NCBI GenBank assembly: GCA_021845985.1
Contig: JAJZES010000015.1
Coordinates: 38,185-102,184, forward strand
Reading direction: 5' to 3'
Length of the DNA stretch: 64,000 nt
Source of the DNA: Pseudomonadota bacterium
GTDB taxonomy: Bacteria > Pseudomonadota > Alphaproteobacteria > Acetobacterales > Acetobacteraceae
The notes under the pieces are model-generated. The model was not told where the DNA came from and did no database searches. It worked only from the letters and a program-made list of their open reading frames with translations. The translations under genes and the position numbers were made by a program. Position 1 is the first letter of the stretch. Each line of letters opens with the position of its first letter. Below are positions 36,535-45,403 of this stretch, in pieces.

Positions 36535-36639
36535 TGGTCCGATGCCAACGGGCACTTCATCCCGTTGGCTGAATCGGCCCACAACATCAAGGTAGTGCTC
36601 TGACACATGCGGTGCCTTCTGATTGAGGCAAAGCACTAG
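36531..36639. repeat. Palindromic element bounded by CTAGTG/CACTAG, MITE-like
   Basis: A 109-bp segment begins CTAGTG and ends CACTAG. Inside, GCCAACGGG (36544-36552) pairs with CCCGTTGGC (36561-36569), extendable by CCGAT/ATCGG with a 3-nt bulge, and TAGTGCT (36593-36599) pairs with AGCACTA (36632-36638). It separates the pyrC stop from a polA fragment. The CTAG borders would suit IS630/mariner-type insertion at TA, and an IS630 remnant lies at the far side of the sox block. The hairpin could equally serve as pyrC terminator. Confidence 0.45.
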
Positions 36640-36743
36640 CGGCCACGGTGGCGCTGGCCAACGAGATGATGGAAGCGACGGCAAGCCCGTCGGTGCCGCT
36701 GGTGGTGGAACCCGGCACCAGCCATAGCTGGGCCGAGGCGCAC
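36640..36743 (+). pseudogene. 3'-end fragment of DNA polymerase I (polA)
   Basis: A short open stretch translates to ALANEMMEATASPSVPLVV followed by EPGTSHSWAEAH. This is the C-terminus of bacterial DNA polymerase I, whose E. coli version ends VPLLVEVGSGENWDQAH. The natural stop after the final His is missing (TGG instead), and sequence from the sox cluster starts at this point, so the fragment marks a recombination breakpoint. It is about 34 codons with no start of its own and is surely non-functional. An intact polA is presumably elsewhere in the genome. Confidence 0.65.
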
Positions 36744-36753
36744 TGGCCGCCAG

Positions 36754-37269
36754 CTATACCGCCACGCCCGCCAGTTCCAGCGCGCGATAGAAGCTTCCGG
36801 CGAAACTGCGCGCACAGAGCAGTTCATAGGTCGGCACGTCGTCGATCTGGCGGACCAGCACTGGCAGATGCGCCGCCACCGTCGCCGCCACGGCGCCGGG
36901 CTGCATCGCGCGCGGATGCAGATCAAGCGGCAGGAATGTACCGAGCGCCGTGCGCACGCCCGTGCCGGACATCTGTATGGCCACGCGCGAATCGGACAGT
37001 TCGATCACCGTTGCACTCTCCAGCACCACCGCCGACAGCCGGTCGCACAGCGTGAAGTCGTTGTGGTCCTGCATCACAAGCCATTGCCCTGGCGTGGTAC
37101 AGATCGCCACCAGATCGCCCGACGCGGTCCAGCGTCCCGGCGGCGGCAGTTCGAGGCCGAGTTGCTGCTGCATGCGTGAAGCTGCCGCCGCACCGGCGTC
37201 GCGCCTAGCCGCCAGTGACACGAGTGCGAAGCCGTCACGCGCGCTGGCGCAGACAATCGGGTCAACCAC
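36754..37269 (-). CDS. soxG: Sarcosine oxidase, gamma subunit
   Basis: Small subunit of the heterotetrameric enzyme that oxidatively demethylates sarcosine to glycine. 171 residues from a GTG at 37269, which overlaps the soxA stop by 8 bp; the upstream in-frame ORF to 37461 is antisense-like shadow within soxA. Conserved pieces are GQWLVMQ, VIELSDSRVAIQMSG and DVPTYELLCARSFAGSFYRAL, which resemble the YgfZ/GcvT-like fold of SoxG. It is the last gene of soxBDAG. Its stop lies about 10 bp from the polA scar. Confidence 0.85.
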   Translation of the reverse strand: MVDPIVCASARDGFALVSLAARRDAGAAAASRMQQQLGLELPPPGRWTASGDLVAICTTPGQWLVMQDHNDFTLCDRLSAVVLESATVIELSDSRVAIQMSGTGVRTALGTFLPLDLHPRAMQPGAVAATVAAHLPVLVRQIDDVPTYELLCARSFAGSFYRALELAGVAV

Positions 37270-40243
37270 GCAACTGCACTCCCTCAGGATCGAGATGGCA
37301 GGGGGCGGTGATTTCCACCAACGTCTCCACCCCGCGCACCGGATCGCAGGCCCGCAAAATCTCGCCATGGCGGGACGGGCCGTGCCCGAGCAGCCCCAGG
37401 CCGATCCAATGGCCAAGCGAGGGCGAGAAGGCGACCGAACTGACCCACCCTTGATCCTCACTGGCGGTCATCGCCGCCCCGGGGGCGATGAAATGCGCGC
37501 CACCGGACAGCCGCGCTGAGCGATCGACCGGACGCAGACCGACCAGCGCCGGCCGGGAAGCGTCGCGCAGTGCCGGGCGTTGGGCCAGGACGCGGCCGAT
37601 GAAGTCCTTTTTGGTGGACAGCAGCCGGCCAAGCCCGAGATCTGCGGCCGTGGTCTGGCCGTTCAACTCACCACCGGCCGGATGGCCCTTTTCGATGCGC
37701 ATCACCGACATCGCCTCGGTGCCGTACGGCACGATGCCGAACGGCGTGCCGGCCGCCAGGATCGCCGCCATCGCCACCGCACCGTTGCGGGCCGGCACTG
37801 CGAGCTCGTAGGCCAGGCTGCCGGAGAACGAGATGCGGAACACCCGCACTGTAGCTCCGCCGGCGCTGCGGAAACGTCCAGCCGCCATGAACGGGAACTG
37901 CGCGTCCGACACATCGGCGCCGGAATCGAGCACCGCTTGCAGCACTTGCCGCGCGCGCGGGCCGGCGAGGGCGAACTGAGCCCACTGGTCGGACACCGAG
38001 ACGAAATGCACATCCAGCTCCGGCCACAGCACCTGGTGGCAGAACTCCATGTGGCTAAGCACGCCGCCGGCCTGCGCCGTGGTGGTGGTGACGACGAAGC
38101 GTTCCGACTCCAGTCGCGCCACCGTGCCGTCGTCCATCACGAAGCCGTCCTCGCGCAGCATCAGCCCGTAGCGGGCGCGGCCGACTGCCAGCGTCGAGAT
38201 CATGTTGGCGTAGATCCGGTCCAGAAACCCCGCCGCGTCAGGGCCGGTCAGCTCAATCTTGCCGAGCGTCGAGACGTCGCACACGCCAACGCCCTGGCGC
38301 ACGGCGGTGACTTCGCGCACCACCGTTTGCAGCCAGCCGGACTCGCCGGGTGCGGGGAAATACTGCGCCCGCTGCCAGGCGCCCGCCTCGGTGAACACGG
38401 CGCGCCGCGCTTCGGCCACCTCATGCGCGGGCGGCAGCCGCGTGGGGCGATAGTCGAGTCCGCGGTGATGTCCGGCCAGCGCACCCAGCGAAACCGGCGT
38501 GTATGGCGGGCGATAGCGGGTGGTCCCGGCCTCGCCGATGCCCTGCCCGGTGAGGGTCGCCATGATGGCGAGGCCGTTGACGTTGGCGAGTCGCCCCTGG
38601 TCGGTGGCCATGCCCAAAGTGGTGTAGCGCTTCAGGTGCTCGACCGAGCGATAGCCCTCGCGATGCGCCAGTTCCACGTCGGTGGTGGCGACGTCATGCT
38701 GGAAATCGACGAACGCCTTCTGCCTGGTGGCGGGCATCAACCAGATCGGCGACGCGGTTGCGTCAGCCTGTTCCGGTGTCACGACCGAATGCAGCGCCTG
38801 ACCGAAACCGCAGTCCGCCGCAGCCTCGGCACCGGCTTCCGACCCGCTGGCCAGGGCCTGGGCGAGGCGGAACAAGCCGCCGGCGGCACCAGCCGCGCGC
38901 ATGCCGGGCGGCAAGGTGCCAGCGATGAAGGCCGCCGCACTGTCGGACCACGCCGGTTTGCCACCCAGATGGCAAGCGAGCTGGATCGCCGGATTCCAGC
39001 CGCCGGCCATCGCCAGCAGGTCGGCAGCGATGCTGTGACGCCGGCCTTGCGCGTCGGCGATCTCGACCCTGTTTAACGCCAGGCCGCCGCCGGTGCCGGC
39101 CACGGTGCCGCCGGCGAACACCCGGGCACCGGCGCGCTGCGCCAGATCGATCAGTGCCGGTGGCAGGACGGGTCTGCGATCGACCACGGCCGCCACCGGC
39201 AGGCCGAGCCGGGCAAAATCGGCGACAGTTTGCCAGCCGCTGTCACCCGACGTCACCACGACTGCTGTGCCGCCGGGTGCGGCGGCGAAGCGATTTAAAT
39301 AGCTGCGGACCGCGCCCGCCAGCATCACGCCGGGCCGGTCGTTGCCGCCGAACACCAGCGGACGCTCGGTTGCACCGGTGGCCAAAACACTGCTTCGGGC
39401 AACGATGCGCCACAGCCGGTGGCGCGGCTCGCGATCGTCCGGCACCGGCTTGTGATCGGCCACACGTTCCACCGCGGCGTAGACGCCATGGTCGTAGATG
39501 CCGAACAGCGTGGTGCGGCGCAGGACGCGCACCTCCGGCAGGCTGTCCAGTTCGGCCACGGCCTGACTGGCCCAGCGGACACCCGGGACGCCGTCGATAA
39601 TTTCATTGTCGCTCAGCAACCGGCCGCCCGGTTGCGGGTCTTCGTCGCACAGCACAACCCGCGCGCCGGTCCGCCCGGCGGCCAGCGCCGCGGCAAGACC
39701 GGCAGGGCCGGCACCGATCACCAACACGTCGCAGAACAGCGTGGCGCGTTCATAATGGTCCGGGTCGGCGGACTTGGCGGCGCGACCCAAACCAGCGGCA
39801 CGGCGGATCATCGGCTCGTAGAGCTTCTCCCAGAACGAGGCCGGCCACATGAAGGTCTTGTAGTAGAATCCGGCGCTGAACAGCGGCGACAACAGGCTGT
39901 TCACCGCCAGCAGGTCGAAGCGCAGCGACGGGAAGCGATTCTGGCTGACCGCTGTCAGACCGTCGTAAAGCTCGATCATCGTCGCCGGTGTGTTCGGCTC
40001 GCGCCTGGCGCCCTCGCGCAACTCCACCAGCGCGTTCGGCTCCTCCGAGCCGGCCGACAGCAGCCCGCGGGGGCGGTGGTATTTGAACGAGCGGCCGAAC
40101 AGTGAAACGCCGCTGGCCAGCAACGCCGAGGCCAGTGTGTCGCCGGCGTAGCCGGTATAGGCGGCACCGTCGAAGCTGAACGACAGCTTCGTGGCGCGGT
40201 CGATCAGCCCGCCCGTTGGCAGCCGGCGTGGATGCGCGCTCAT
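37262..40243 (-). CDS. soxA: Sarcosine oxidase, alpha subunit
   Basis: 993 residues. Domains in order: N-terminal SoxA A3 / 2Fe-2S-like domain (FDGAAYTGYAGDTLASALLA), a pyridine-nucleotide disulfide-type domain with VLVIGAGPAGLAAALAAGRT that binds NAD+, a 4-Cys-less middle region, and a C-terminal GCV_T aminomethyltransferase-like domain (WLQTVVREVTAVRQGVGVCD and GFVMDDGTVARL) that binds tetrahydrofolate and captures the formaldehyde unit. Length fits heterotetrameric SoxA. The ATG at 40243 overlaps the soxD stop. Codon choice is less GC-biased than in flanking genes, in line with acquisition of the whole block. Confidence 0.93.
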   Translation of the reverse strand: MSAHPRRLPTGGLIDRATKLSFSFDGAAYTGYAGDTLASALLASGVSLFGRSFKYHRPRGLLSAGSEEPNALVELREGARREPNTPATMIELYDGLTAVSQNRFPSLRFDLLAVNSLLSPLFSAGFYYKTFMWPASFWEKLYEPMIRRAAGLGRAAKSADPDHYERATLFCDVLVIGAGPAGLAAALAAGRTGARVVLCDEDPQPGGRLLSDNEIIDGVPGVRWASQAVAELDSLPEVRVLRRTTLFGIYDHGVYAAVERVADHKPVPDDREPRHRLWRIVARSSVLATGATERPLVFGGNDRPGVMLAGAVRSYLNRFAAAPGGTAVVVTSGDSGWQTVADFARLGLPVAAVVDRRPVLPPALIDLAQRAGARVFAGGTVAGTGGGLALNRVEIADAQGRRHSIAADLLAMAGGWNPAIQLACHLGGKPAWSDSAAAFIAGTLPPGMRAAGAAGGLFRLAQALASGSEAGAEAAADCGFGQALHSVVTPEQADATASPIWLMPATRQKAFVDFQHDVATTDVELAHREGYRSVEHLKRYTTLGMATDQGRLANVNGLAIMATLTGQGIGEAGTTRYRPPYTPVSLGALAGHHRGLDYRPTRLPPAHEVAEARRAVFTEAGAWQRAQYFPAPGESGWLQTVVREVTAVRQGVGVCDVSTLGKIELTGPDAAGFLDRIYANMISTLAVGRARYGLMLREDGFVMDDGTVARLESERFVVTTTTAQAGGVLSHMEFCHQVLWPELDVHFVSVSDQWAQFALAGPRARQVLQAVLDSGADVSDAQFPFMAAGRFRSAGGATVRVFRISFSGSLAYELAVPARNGAVAMAAILAAGTPFGIVPYGTEAMSVMRIEKGHPAGGELNGQTTAADLGLGRLLSTKKDFIGRVLAQRPALRDASRPALVGLRPVDRSARLSGGAHFIAPGAAMTASEDQGWVSSVAFSPSLGHWIGLGLLGHGPSRHGEILRACDPVRGVETLVEITAPCHLDPEGVQLRG

Positions 40244-40506
40244 GCCGCGCGACCGCGCAAGGCTGAGTCCACCACGGCGAAAATCTGGTGCGTGGCGGTA
40301 TTGCGCGTCACCACCAGCCAGCGCCGGCAGCCGTGCTGGTGCTGCCAGAGTTCGTTGTACTGACCGGCCGGATTGTCGCGCAGATGCACGTAGTCGTGCC
40401 ACGTCTCGGCAGACGCATCCGCCGACGGACGCACCAGATCGGCGGCACCGCGGAACAGGAACTCCTCGCTGCCGCGCGCGCCGCAATGGGGACAGGGGAT
40501 ACGCAT
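40240..40506 (-). CDS. soxD: Sarcosine oxidase, delta subunit
   Basis: 88-residue zinc-binding subunit. MRIPCPHCGARGSEEF gives the Cys-x2-Cys/His cluster of SoxD, and ETWHDYVHLRDNPAGQYNE is the conserved middle. It lies 9 bp after soxB and overlaps soxA. Length and motifs are canonical. Confidence 0.93.
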   Translation of the reverse strand: MRIPCPHCGARGSEEFLFRGAADLVRPSADASAETWHDYVHLRDNPAGQYNELWQHQHGCRRWLVVTRNTATHQIFAVVDSALRGRAA

Positions 40507-40515
40507 GGCGCTACC

Positions 40516-41766
40516 TCAGTGCAGGTTGGGTTGGGCGCCAGCGCCCTTTTCGTCAATCACCGCGCCGGTGGCGAAGCGATCCAGCCGCATCGCCGCGTTC
40601 AGCGCATGGGCCTGGTCGCGTGCGATGGTGTGAGCGAAGCACCAGCCCGAAGCCGGCGTCGCCTTGAAGCCGCCGTAGCACCAGCCGGCGTTGAGATAGA
40701 GCCCGCCAACCGGGGTGCGATCGATGATCGGCGAACCGTCCATCGACATGTCCATGATCCCACCCCAGGAGCGCAGGACGCGCAGCCGGCTGGTCTGCGG
40801 CAGCAGGGCGACGCAGGCCTCGGCGACATCCTCCACCAGCGGCATGTTGCCGCGCTGGGCATAGGAGTTGTAGCCGTCGATATCACCGCCGAACACCAGG
40901 CCTCCCTTGTCGGACTGGCTGATGTAGAAATGCCCGGCGCCGAACGTCACCACCGTGTCGAGCATCGGTTTGACGCCCTCGGAAACAAAGGCCTGCAGCA
41001 CATGGCTCTCGATCGGCAGCCGCAGCCCGGCCATCGCCGCGACGCGTGACGAATGTCCGGCGCAGGCCAGCCCCACCTTGGCGGCACTGATGAAGCCGCG
41101 CGTGGTTTCCACCCCCTGCACCTGGCCATTGGCCACGCGGATGCCGGTGACCTCGCAGTTCTGAACGATGTCCACGCCACGCCGGTCGGCGGCGCGGGCG
41201 TAGCCCCACACCACTGCGTCGTGCCGTGCAGTGCCGCCGCGACGTTGCAACAGCCCGCCCTTGATGGGGAACCGCGCGGCGTCGAATGCGAGCAGCGGCA
41301 GCATGGCGCGCACGCCGGCCGTGTCGAGCAGCTCGGCATCCACTCCGTGCAGCCGCATCGCGTTGCCGCGCCTGGCGGCTGCGTCGCGCGCCGCATCGGA
41401 ATGGAACAGGTTCAGCACACCCCGTTGGCTGACCATGGTGTTGAAGTTGAGGTCCTGCTCCAGGCCTTCCCACAGCTTCATCGAATGCTCATAAAACGGC
41501 TCGTTCCCCGGCAGCAAGTAGTTGGAGCGGATGATGGTGGTATTGCGCCCGGCATTGCCGGAGCCTATCCAGCCCTTCTCCAGCACTGCGACATTGGTGA
41601 GGCTATGCTCCTTGGCCAGATAATAGCCGGTGGCTAGGCCGTGCCCGCCGCCGCCGACCACGATGGCGTCGTACTGCGGCTTCGGCTGTGGATCGCGCCA
41701 GGCGCGGGTCCAGCCGGAGCCGCCGCGCAGCGCCTCTCGGGCGATCCTCAGAAGCGAATACGACAT
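40516..41766 (-). CDS. soxB: Sarcosine oxidase, beta subunit
   Basis: 416-residue subunit carrying the covalent FMN and the FAD at which sarcosine is oxidised. The dinucleotide motif VVGGGGHGLATGYYLAKE lies near residue 36, followed by GNAGRNTTIIRSNYLLPGN typical for SoxB, and the C-terminal NAGWCYGGFKATPASGW. The ATG at 41766 was chosen; an ORF extending to 42429 runs antisense to the regulator gene. First gene of soxBDAG; 60 bp separate it from the divergent GlxA-type regulator. glyA and purU, which often accompany sox operons, are absent here. Confidence 0.93.
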   Translation of the reverse strand: MSYSLLRIAREALRGGSGWTRAWRDPQPKPQYDAIVVGGGGHGLATGYYLAKEHSLTNVAVLEKGWIGSGNAGRNTTIIRSNYLLPGNEPFYEHSMKLWEGLEQDLNFNTMVSQRGVLNLFHSDAARDAAARRGNAMRLHGVDAELLDTAGVRAMLPLLAFDAARFPIKGGLLQRRGGTARHDAVVWGYARAADRRGVDIVQNCEVTGIRVANGQVQGVETTRGFISAAKVGLACAGHSSRVAAMAGLRLPIESHVLQAFVSEGVKPMLDTVVTFGAGHFYISQSDKGGLVFGGDIDGYNSYAQRGNMPLVEDVAEACVALLPQTSRLRVLRSWGGIMDMSMDGSPIIDRTPVGGLYLNAGWCYGGFKATPASGWCFAHTIARDQAHALNAAMRLDRFATGAVIDEKGAGAQPNLH

Positions 41767-41826
41767 GGCAACCGGGCCCGTTTGCTGCGTGACAGAGCAC
41801 ACCGTATCGGAGAAGGATGCGCCGAT

Positions 41827-42822
41827 ATGACCCACGACGACCTCCATCTGCCCAGAAGCGACGTAAGGCCGGAGATGTTCGGCTTCCTGCTGATCCCCGG
41901 CTTCGCCCTGCTGGCCTATGCGTCGGCGGTGGAGCCGTTGCGCGCCGCCAATATCCTGTCCGGCCGCACGCTGTTCCGCTGGCGACATTTGTCGCCGGAC
42001 GGGCTGCCGGTGGCGGCCTCCAACGGCCTCACCATACATCCTGATATGCGGCTGGAAGATGCGGCTGAGCTGGACACGCTGATCATCTGCGCCGGCGGCA
42101 ACCCGGCCGGCTTTCGCGACCGTGCCACGCTCACCCGGCTTCGACTGCTGTCGCATGGCAAGCTGCGGCTCGGCGGGGTATCCGGCGGGCCCTATATTCT
42201 GGCGCGCGCCGGGCTGCTGCGTGGCTATCGTTTCACCCTGCACTGGGAACATGCCGAAAGCTTCAGCGAGGATTTTCCACAGTTGGATCTGCGCCGCTCG
42301 CTGTTCGAAATCGATCGCGACCGGCTGACCTGCAGCGGTGGCACCGCGCCGCTGGACATGATGCACGCGCTGCTTGCCCGCGATCACGGCGCGGCCCTGG
42401 CGATGCGGGTGAGCGAGTGGTTCCTGCAAACCCAGATCCGCGAGGGTGCCAATCCCCAGCGCATGGCGCCGGGGCAGCGGCTCGGGATCAGCAACCGGGC
42501 CATGCTAAAGGTGCTGGAATTCATGGAAGGCGAGATCGAAACGCCCTCATCGCGCGATCGGCTGGCTGAGCTCGGCGGCGTATCGGTGCGCCAGTTGGAG
42601 CGGCTGTTCCGCCAGCACCTCGGCTGCACCCCCGGGACGCATTACCGCAGCCTGCGGCTGGAACGCGCGCGGATGCTGTTGCGGCAGACCAGCTTGTCGG
42701 TGCTGGAAATCGCGATGGCTTGCGGCTTCGCCAGCGCCAGCCATTTCTCCAGGGCATACCGGGTGGCGTTCGGCCATCCGCCGGTCTCCGAACGCGTCCC
42801 GGACAATATCGCATCACGGTGA
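41827..42822 (+). CDS. GlxA-family transcriptional regulator (DJ-1/PfpI-like domain plus AraC HTH)
   Basis: 331 residues. Residues 15-190 form a DJ-1/PfpI-like sensor (FGFLLIPGFALLAYASAVEP, later LGGVSGGPYILARAG without the protease Cys), and from about 230 two AraC-type helix-turn-helix motifs are seen (LAELGGVSVRQLERLFRQHL, then VLEIAMACGFASASHFSRAY). GbdR/CdhR-type proteins of this family control betaine, carnitine and arginine catabolism. It is divergent from soxB and upstream of an amino acid ABC transporter, so it probably activates one or both in response to an N-methylated or opine-like amino acid. Confidence 0.87.
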   Translation: MTHDDLHLPRSDVRPEMFGFLLIPGFALLAYASAVEPLRAANILSGRTLFRWRHLSPDGLPVAASNGLTIHPDMRLEDAAELDTLIICAGGNPAGFRDRATLTRLRLLSHGKLRLGGVSGGPYILARAGLLRGYRFTLHWEHAESFSEDFPQLDLRRSLFEIDRDRLTCSGGTAPLDMMHALLARDHGAALAMRVSEWFLQTQIREGANPQRMAPGQRLGISNRAMLKVLEFMEGEIETPSSRDRLAELGGVSVRQLERLFRQHLGCTPGTHYRSLRLERARMLLRQTSLSVLEIAMACGFASASHFSRAYRVAFGHPPVSERVPDNIASR

Positions 42823-42996
42823 AATAGCCCGCGATGGCATTGCTCCATAAAGCAGAGGTTGGAGAAATCTGGCGTTGATGCGCTCGATGTCGGTGTTTGG
42901 CATCATAATGTCGCTCTCGGGCAATACATCGCCGCCAGCACCCGCGACACTTCGCCTCCACTGCGATCTCATCGTGGCGTCATGGAGTGCGGTTCG

Positions 42997-43809
42997 ATGA
43001 AACGTTTGCTGGTTGTTGCTCTGCTGCTGCTCACCGCCGTCGTCCCCGCCAGGGCGCAGGACAGTCTTGCCGCCATCAAGCAGAAGGGCGTGCTGACGGT
43101 CGGCGTGAAGAACGACTATCGGCCCTGGGGGTTCCTCGACCCGTCGGGCAAGATTGTTGGCCTGGAGATCGATCTCGCCAGCGAGGTCGCCGACCGGTTG
43201 GGCGTGAAGCTCGAAATGATCCCGGTAACGGCCGCCAACCGCATGGAATTCCTGCGCCAGGGCCGCATCGACCTGATCATCGCGACGCTCGGTGACACGG
43301 CGGATCGCCGCAAAGTGATCGGCATGGTGGAGCCGAACTACTATGCCGGCGCCACCAACGTGCTGGCACTGAAATCGTCCAGGCTGAAGTCTTGGACCGA
43401 CCTTAAGGACCGTAAGGTTTGTGCGGTGCAGGGCGCCTATTACAACCGCCGCGTCTCGCAACTCTACGGCCCCAAGATGGTGGTGTTCCCGGCAGTGCCG
43501 GACGCGCTGAACGCGCTCTCGGCCGGCAATTGCGTGGCGTTCCTGTTCGACAACACGCTGATCGTGTCGACGCTGACCTCCGGCGATCCGAAATGGGCGG
43601 GCTATGAAATGCCGCTGGTGTCAGAAGATCCACAGCTCTGGGCGATCGGCATCCGGCTGGAGGATGTCGATGGCCCGTTCGGCAAGTTCATGACCCAGAT
43701 CTCCACCGAATGGCTGAAAACCGGTCACATCATCGCGCTGGAAAGAAAATGGGGCATCGCGCCCAGCCCGTATCTGCTGGAGCAGCAGAAAAAACTGTCA
43801 ACGCCTTAA
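42997..43809 (+). CDS. Polar amino acid ABC transporter, substrate-binding protein
   Basis: Periplasmic binding protein of family SBP_bac_3, 270 residues. Signal peptide MKRLLVVALLLLTAVVPARA, then GVLTVGVKNDYRPWGF and IVGLEIDLASEVADRLGV as in amino acid receptors. ATG 42997 is preferred over an ATG 15 bp upstream because it gives a clean signal peptide. The 174-bp gap before it should hold the transporter promoter. The ligand may be an N-methyl or opine-like amino acid by context with sarcosine oxidase; sequence alone does not say. Confidence 0.87.
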   Translation: MKRLLVVALLLLTAVVPARAQDSLAAIKQKGVLTVGVKNDYRPWGFLDPSGKIVGLEIDLASEVADRLGVKLEMIPVTAANRMEFLRQGRIDLIIATLGDTADRRKVIGMVEPNYYAGATNVLALKSSRLKSWTDLKDRKVCAVQGAYYNRRVSQLYGPKMVVFPAVPDALNALSAGNCVAFLFDNTLIVSTLTSGDPKWAGYEMPLVSEDPQLWAIGIRLEDVDGPFGKFMTQISTEWLKTGHIIALERKWGIAPSPYLLEQQKKLSTP

Positions 43810-43824
43810 GTTCGGCCTGACCGC

Positions 43825-44571
43825 ATGACCGGACCTGTCGTCGATCTGTTCACCTGGATCAATAGCCGGACCGGTCTGAATTTTTCCGTCTTCACCGACA
43901 CCTACGACGGCGAACGCTTTATCACCGGCCTGATCACCACGGTCGAGCTGTCGGTGCTGAGCATGGTGCTGTCGGTCTTGCTCGGCCTGGCCGGCCTGTG
44001 GATGCTGGGCGCCGGCGGCTTTTGGCGTGCGCTAGCGCGTGGCTATGTGCAGCTGTTCCGCAATACGCCGCCGCTGGTGCAGCTATCGTTCTTCTATTTC
44101 GCGCTCGGCGGCGTGCTGCCCACGCTCACCGACAGCCGTGGCGCACAGGTGCCGGCGGTGAGCGGCTTCGGCTGGGCGGTGTTGTCGTTCAGCCTGTTCG
44201 CCGGCGCCTTCAACGTGGAGATTTTCCGCTCCGGCGTCGAGGCGGTGCCCTCAGCGATGATCGAGGCCGCCGACAGCCTCGGCTACACAAGACTGCAGCT
44301 GTATCGCCATGTGCTGGTGCCGCTGGGCCTGCGCATCTGCCTGCCGTCGTTGACCAACAACATGGTCAATCTGGTGAAGACCACCACGCTCGCCTACGCG
44401 ATCGGCGTGCCGGAGTTGCTCTATGCGGCGGCGCAGATCTGGTCCGAGGTGATGAACGTGCGCGAAATGATGGACCTGCTGCTCGTTGTGTATATCGTCC
44501 TGGTGGCGCTGCTGGTCTGGCTGATGGAACGCTGGGAGCGGGCGCTGCGCGTGCCGGGATACACGCCATGA
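43825..44571 (+). CDS. Polar amino acid ABC transporter, permease 1
   Basis: 248-residue HisM-type inner-membrane permease with five or so hydrophobic helices. The N-terminal TTVELSVLSMVLSVLLGLAG and the segment VQLFRNTPPLVQLSFFYFAL are typical for this family, and the coupling loop is IEAADSLGYTRLQLYRHVLVP. It starts 15 bp after the binding protein gene and overlaps the second permease (ATGA). Confidence 0.9.
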   Translation: MTGPVVDLFTWINSRTGLNFSVFTDTYDGERFITGLITTVELSVLSMVLSVLLGLAGLWMLGAGGFWRALARGYVQLFRNTPPLVQLSFFYFALGGVLPTLTDSRGAQVPAVSGFGWAVLSFSLFAGAFNVEIFRSGVEAVPSAMIEAADSLGYTRLQLYRHVLVPLGLRICLPSLTNNMVNLVKTTTLAYAIGVPELLYAAAQIWSEVMNVREMMDLLLVVYIVLVALLVWLMERWERALRVPGYTP

Positions 44572-45401
44572 CCGCCCGCCCGCTCGCCGTTCTGCTGCCG
44601 CCGCGTCCAGAGCCGACAGCTCCGCGGTTGCTGGCGCAGACCTGGCTGCTCGCCGCCCTCGTGTTGGCGCTGTGTGCCGGCACGGCCTGGGCGCAGGCGG
44701 TGGCGCAGCAGACGGGGCGGCCGGGGGCGCTGGCGATCATGCTGCGCTGGGCACCGCTGATCACCAGCGGCTTTCTGCTGAACGTCATGGTCAGCGTGCT
44801 GGCGATGGCGCTCGGCACGCTGCTGGGCTTGCCGCTCGGGCTGTCGCTGATCGCCCGTACCCGGCCGTTGCGGCTGCTGGGCTGGGGGATGACGCAGTTC
44901 TTCCGCAACGTGCCGTGGCTGGTGCTGCTGTTCTACATCATGTTCCTGCTGCCGTTCGAACTGCATCTGGGCGGCCTGGTGCTGCCGGTGCCGGCCTGGT
45001 TCAAGGCGGTGATAGGCCTCGCCTTGCCGGTTTCGGCCAATGTCGCCGAAATCGTCCGCGGCGGCATGCAGTCGATCCCGGAGCCGCAATGGAGTGCCGC
45101 CGACAGCCTCGCCTTCACCCGCTGGCAGACCATTTCGCGCATCATCCTGCCGCAGGCGCTGCGCCGCATGCTGCCGCCGTGGATGAACCTCTATGCCATC
45201 CTGACCATGGCGACGACGCTGATCTCCGTCATCGGCATCCAGGACGGCCTGACTCTGACGCGCGCCGCGATCGCTGCCGAATCGCGCCCTGAACTGATGG
45301 TGCCAATGTATATTTTTCTGCTGCTCCTGTTCTTTGCCTATTGCTACCCGATCGCCCGGCTGACGCTGGCGCTGGAACGCCGCGTGCAGGTCAGGATCTG
45401 A
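44568..45401 (+). CDS. Polar amino acid ABC transporter, permease 2
   Basis: 277-residue permease with a longer N-terminal segment than its partner (an extra membrane helix near residues 22-44). FFRNVPWLVLLFYIMFLLPF and the coupling loop SAADSLAFTRWQTISRIILP mark the HisQ/HisM family. Coupled to permease 1 by a 4-bp overlap; the ATPase follows after 2 bp. Confidence 0.9.
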   Translation: MTARPLAVLLPPRPEPTAPRLLAQTWLLAALVLALCAGTAWAQAVAQQTGRPGALAIMLRWAPLITSGFLLNVMVSVLAMALGTLLGLPLGLSLIARTRPLRLLGWGMTQFFRNVPWLVLLFYIMFLLPFELHLGGLVLPVPAWFKAVIGLALPVSANVAEIVRGGMQSIPEPQWSAADSLAFTRWQTISRIILPQALRRMLPPWMNLYAILTMATTLISVIGIQDGLTLTRAAIAAESRPELMVPMYIFLLLLFFAYCYPIARLTLALERRVQVRI

Positions 45402-45403
45402 GC

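Noticed and set aside
37262..40486. N-terminal extension of soxA over soxD
   Set aside because: soxD is a canonical 88-residue gene in this place; soxA starts at the ATG overlapping its stop.
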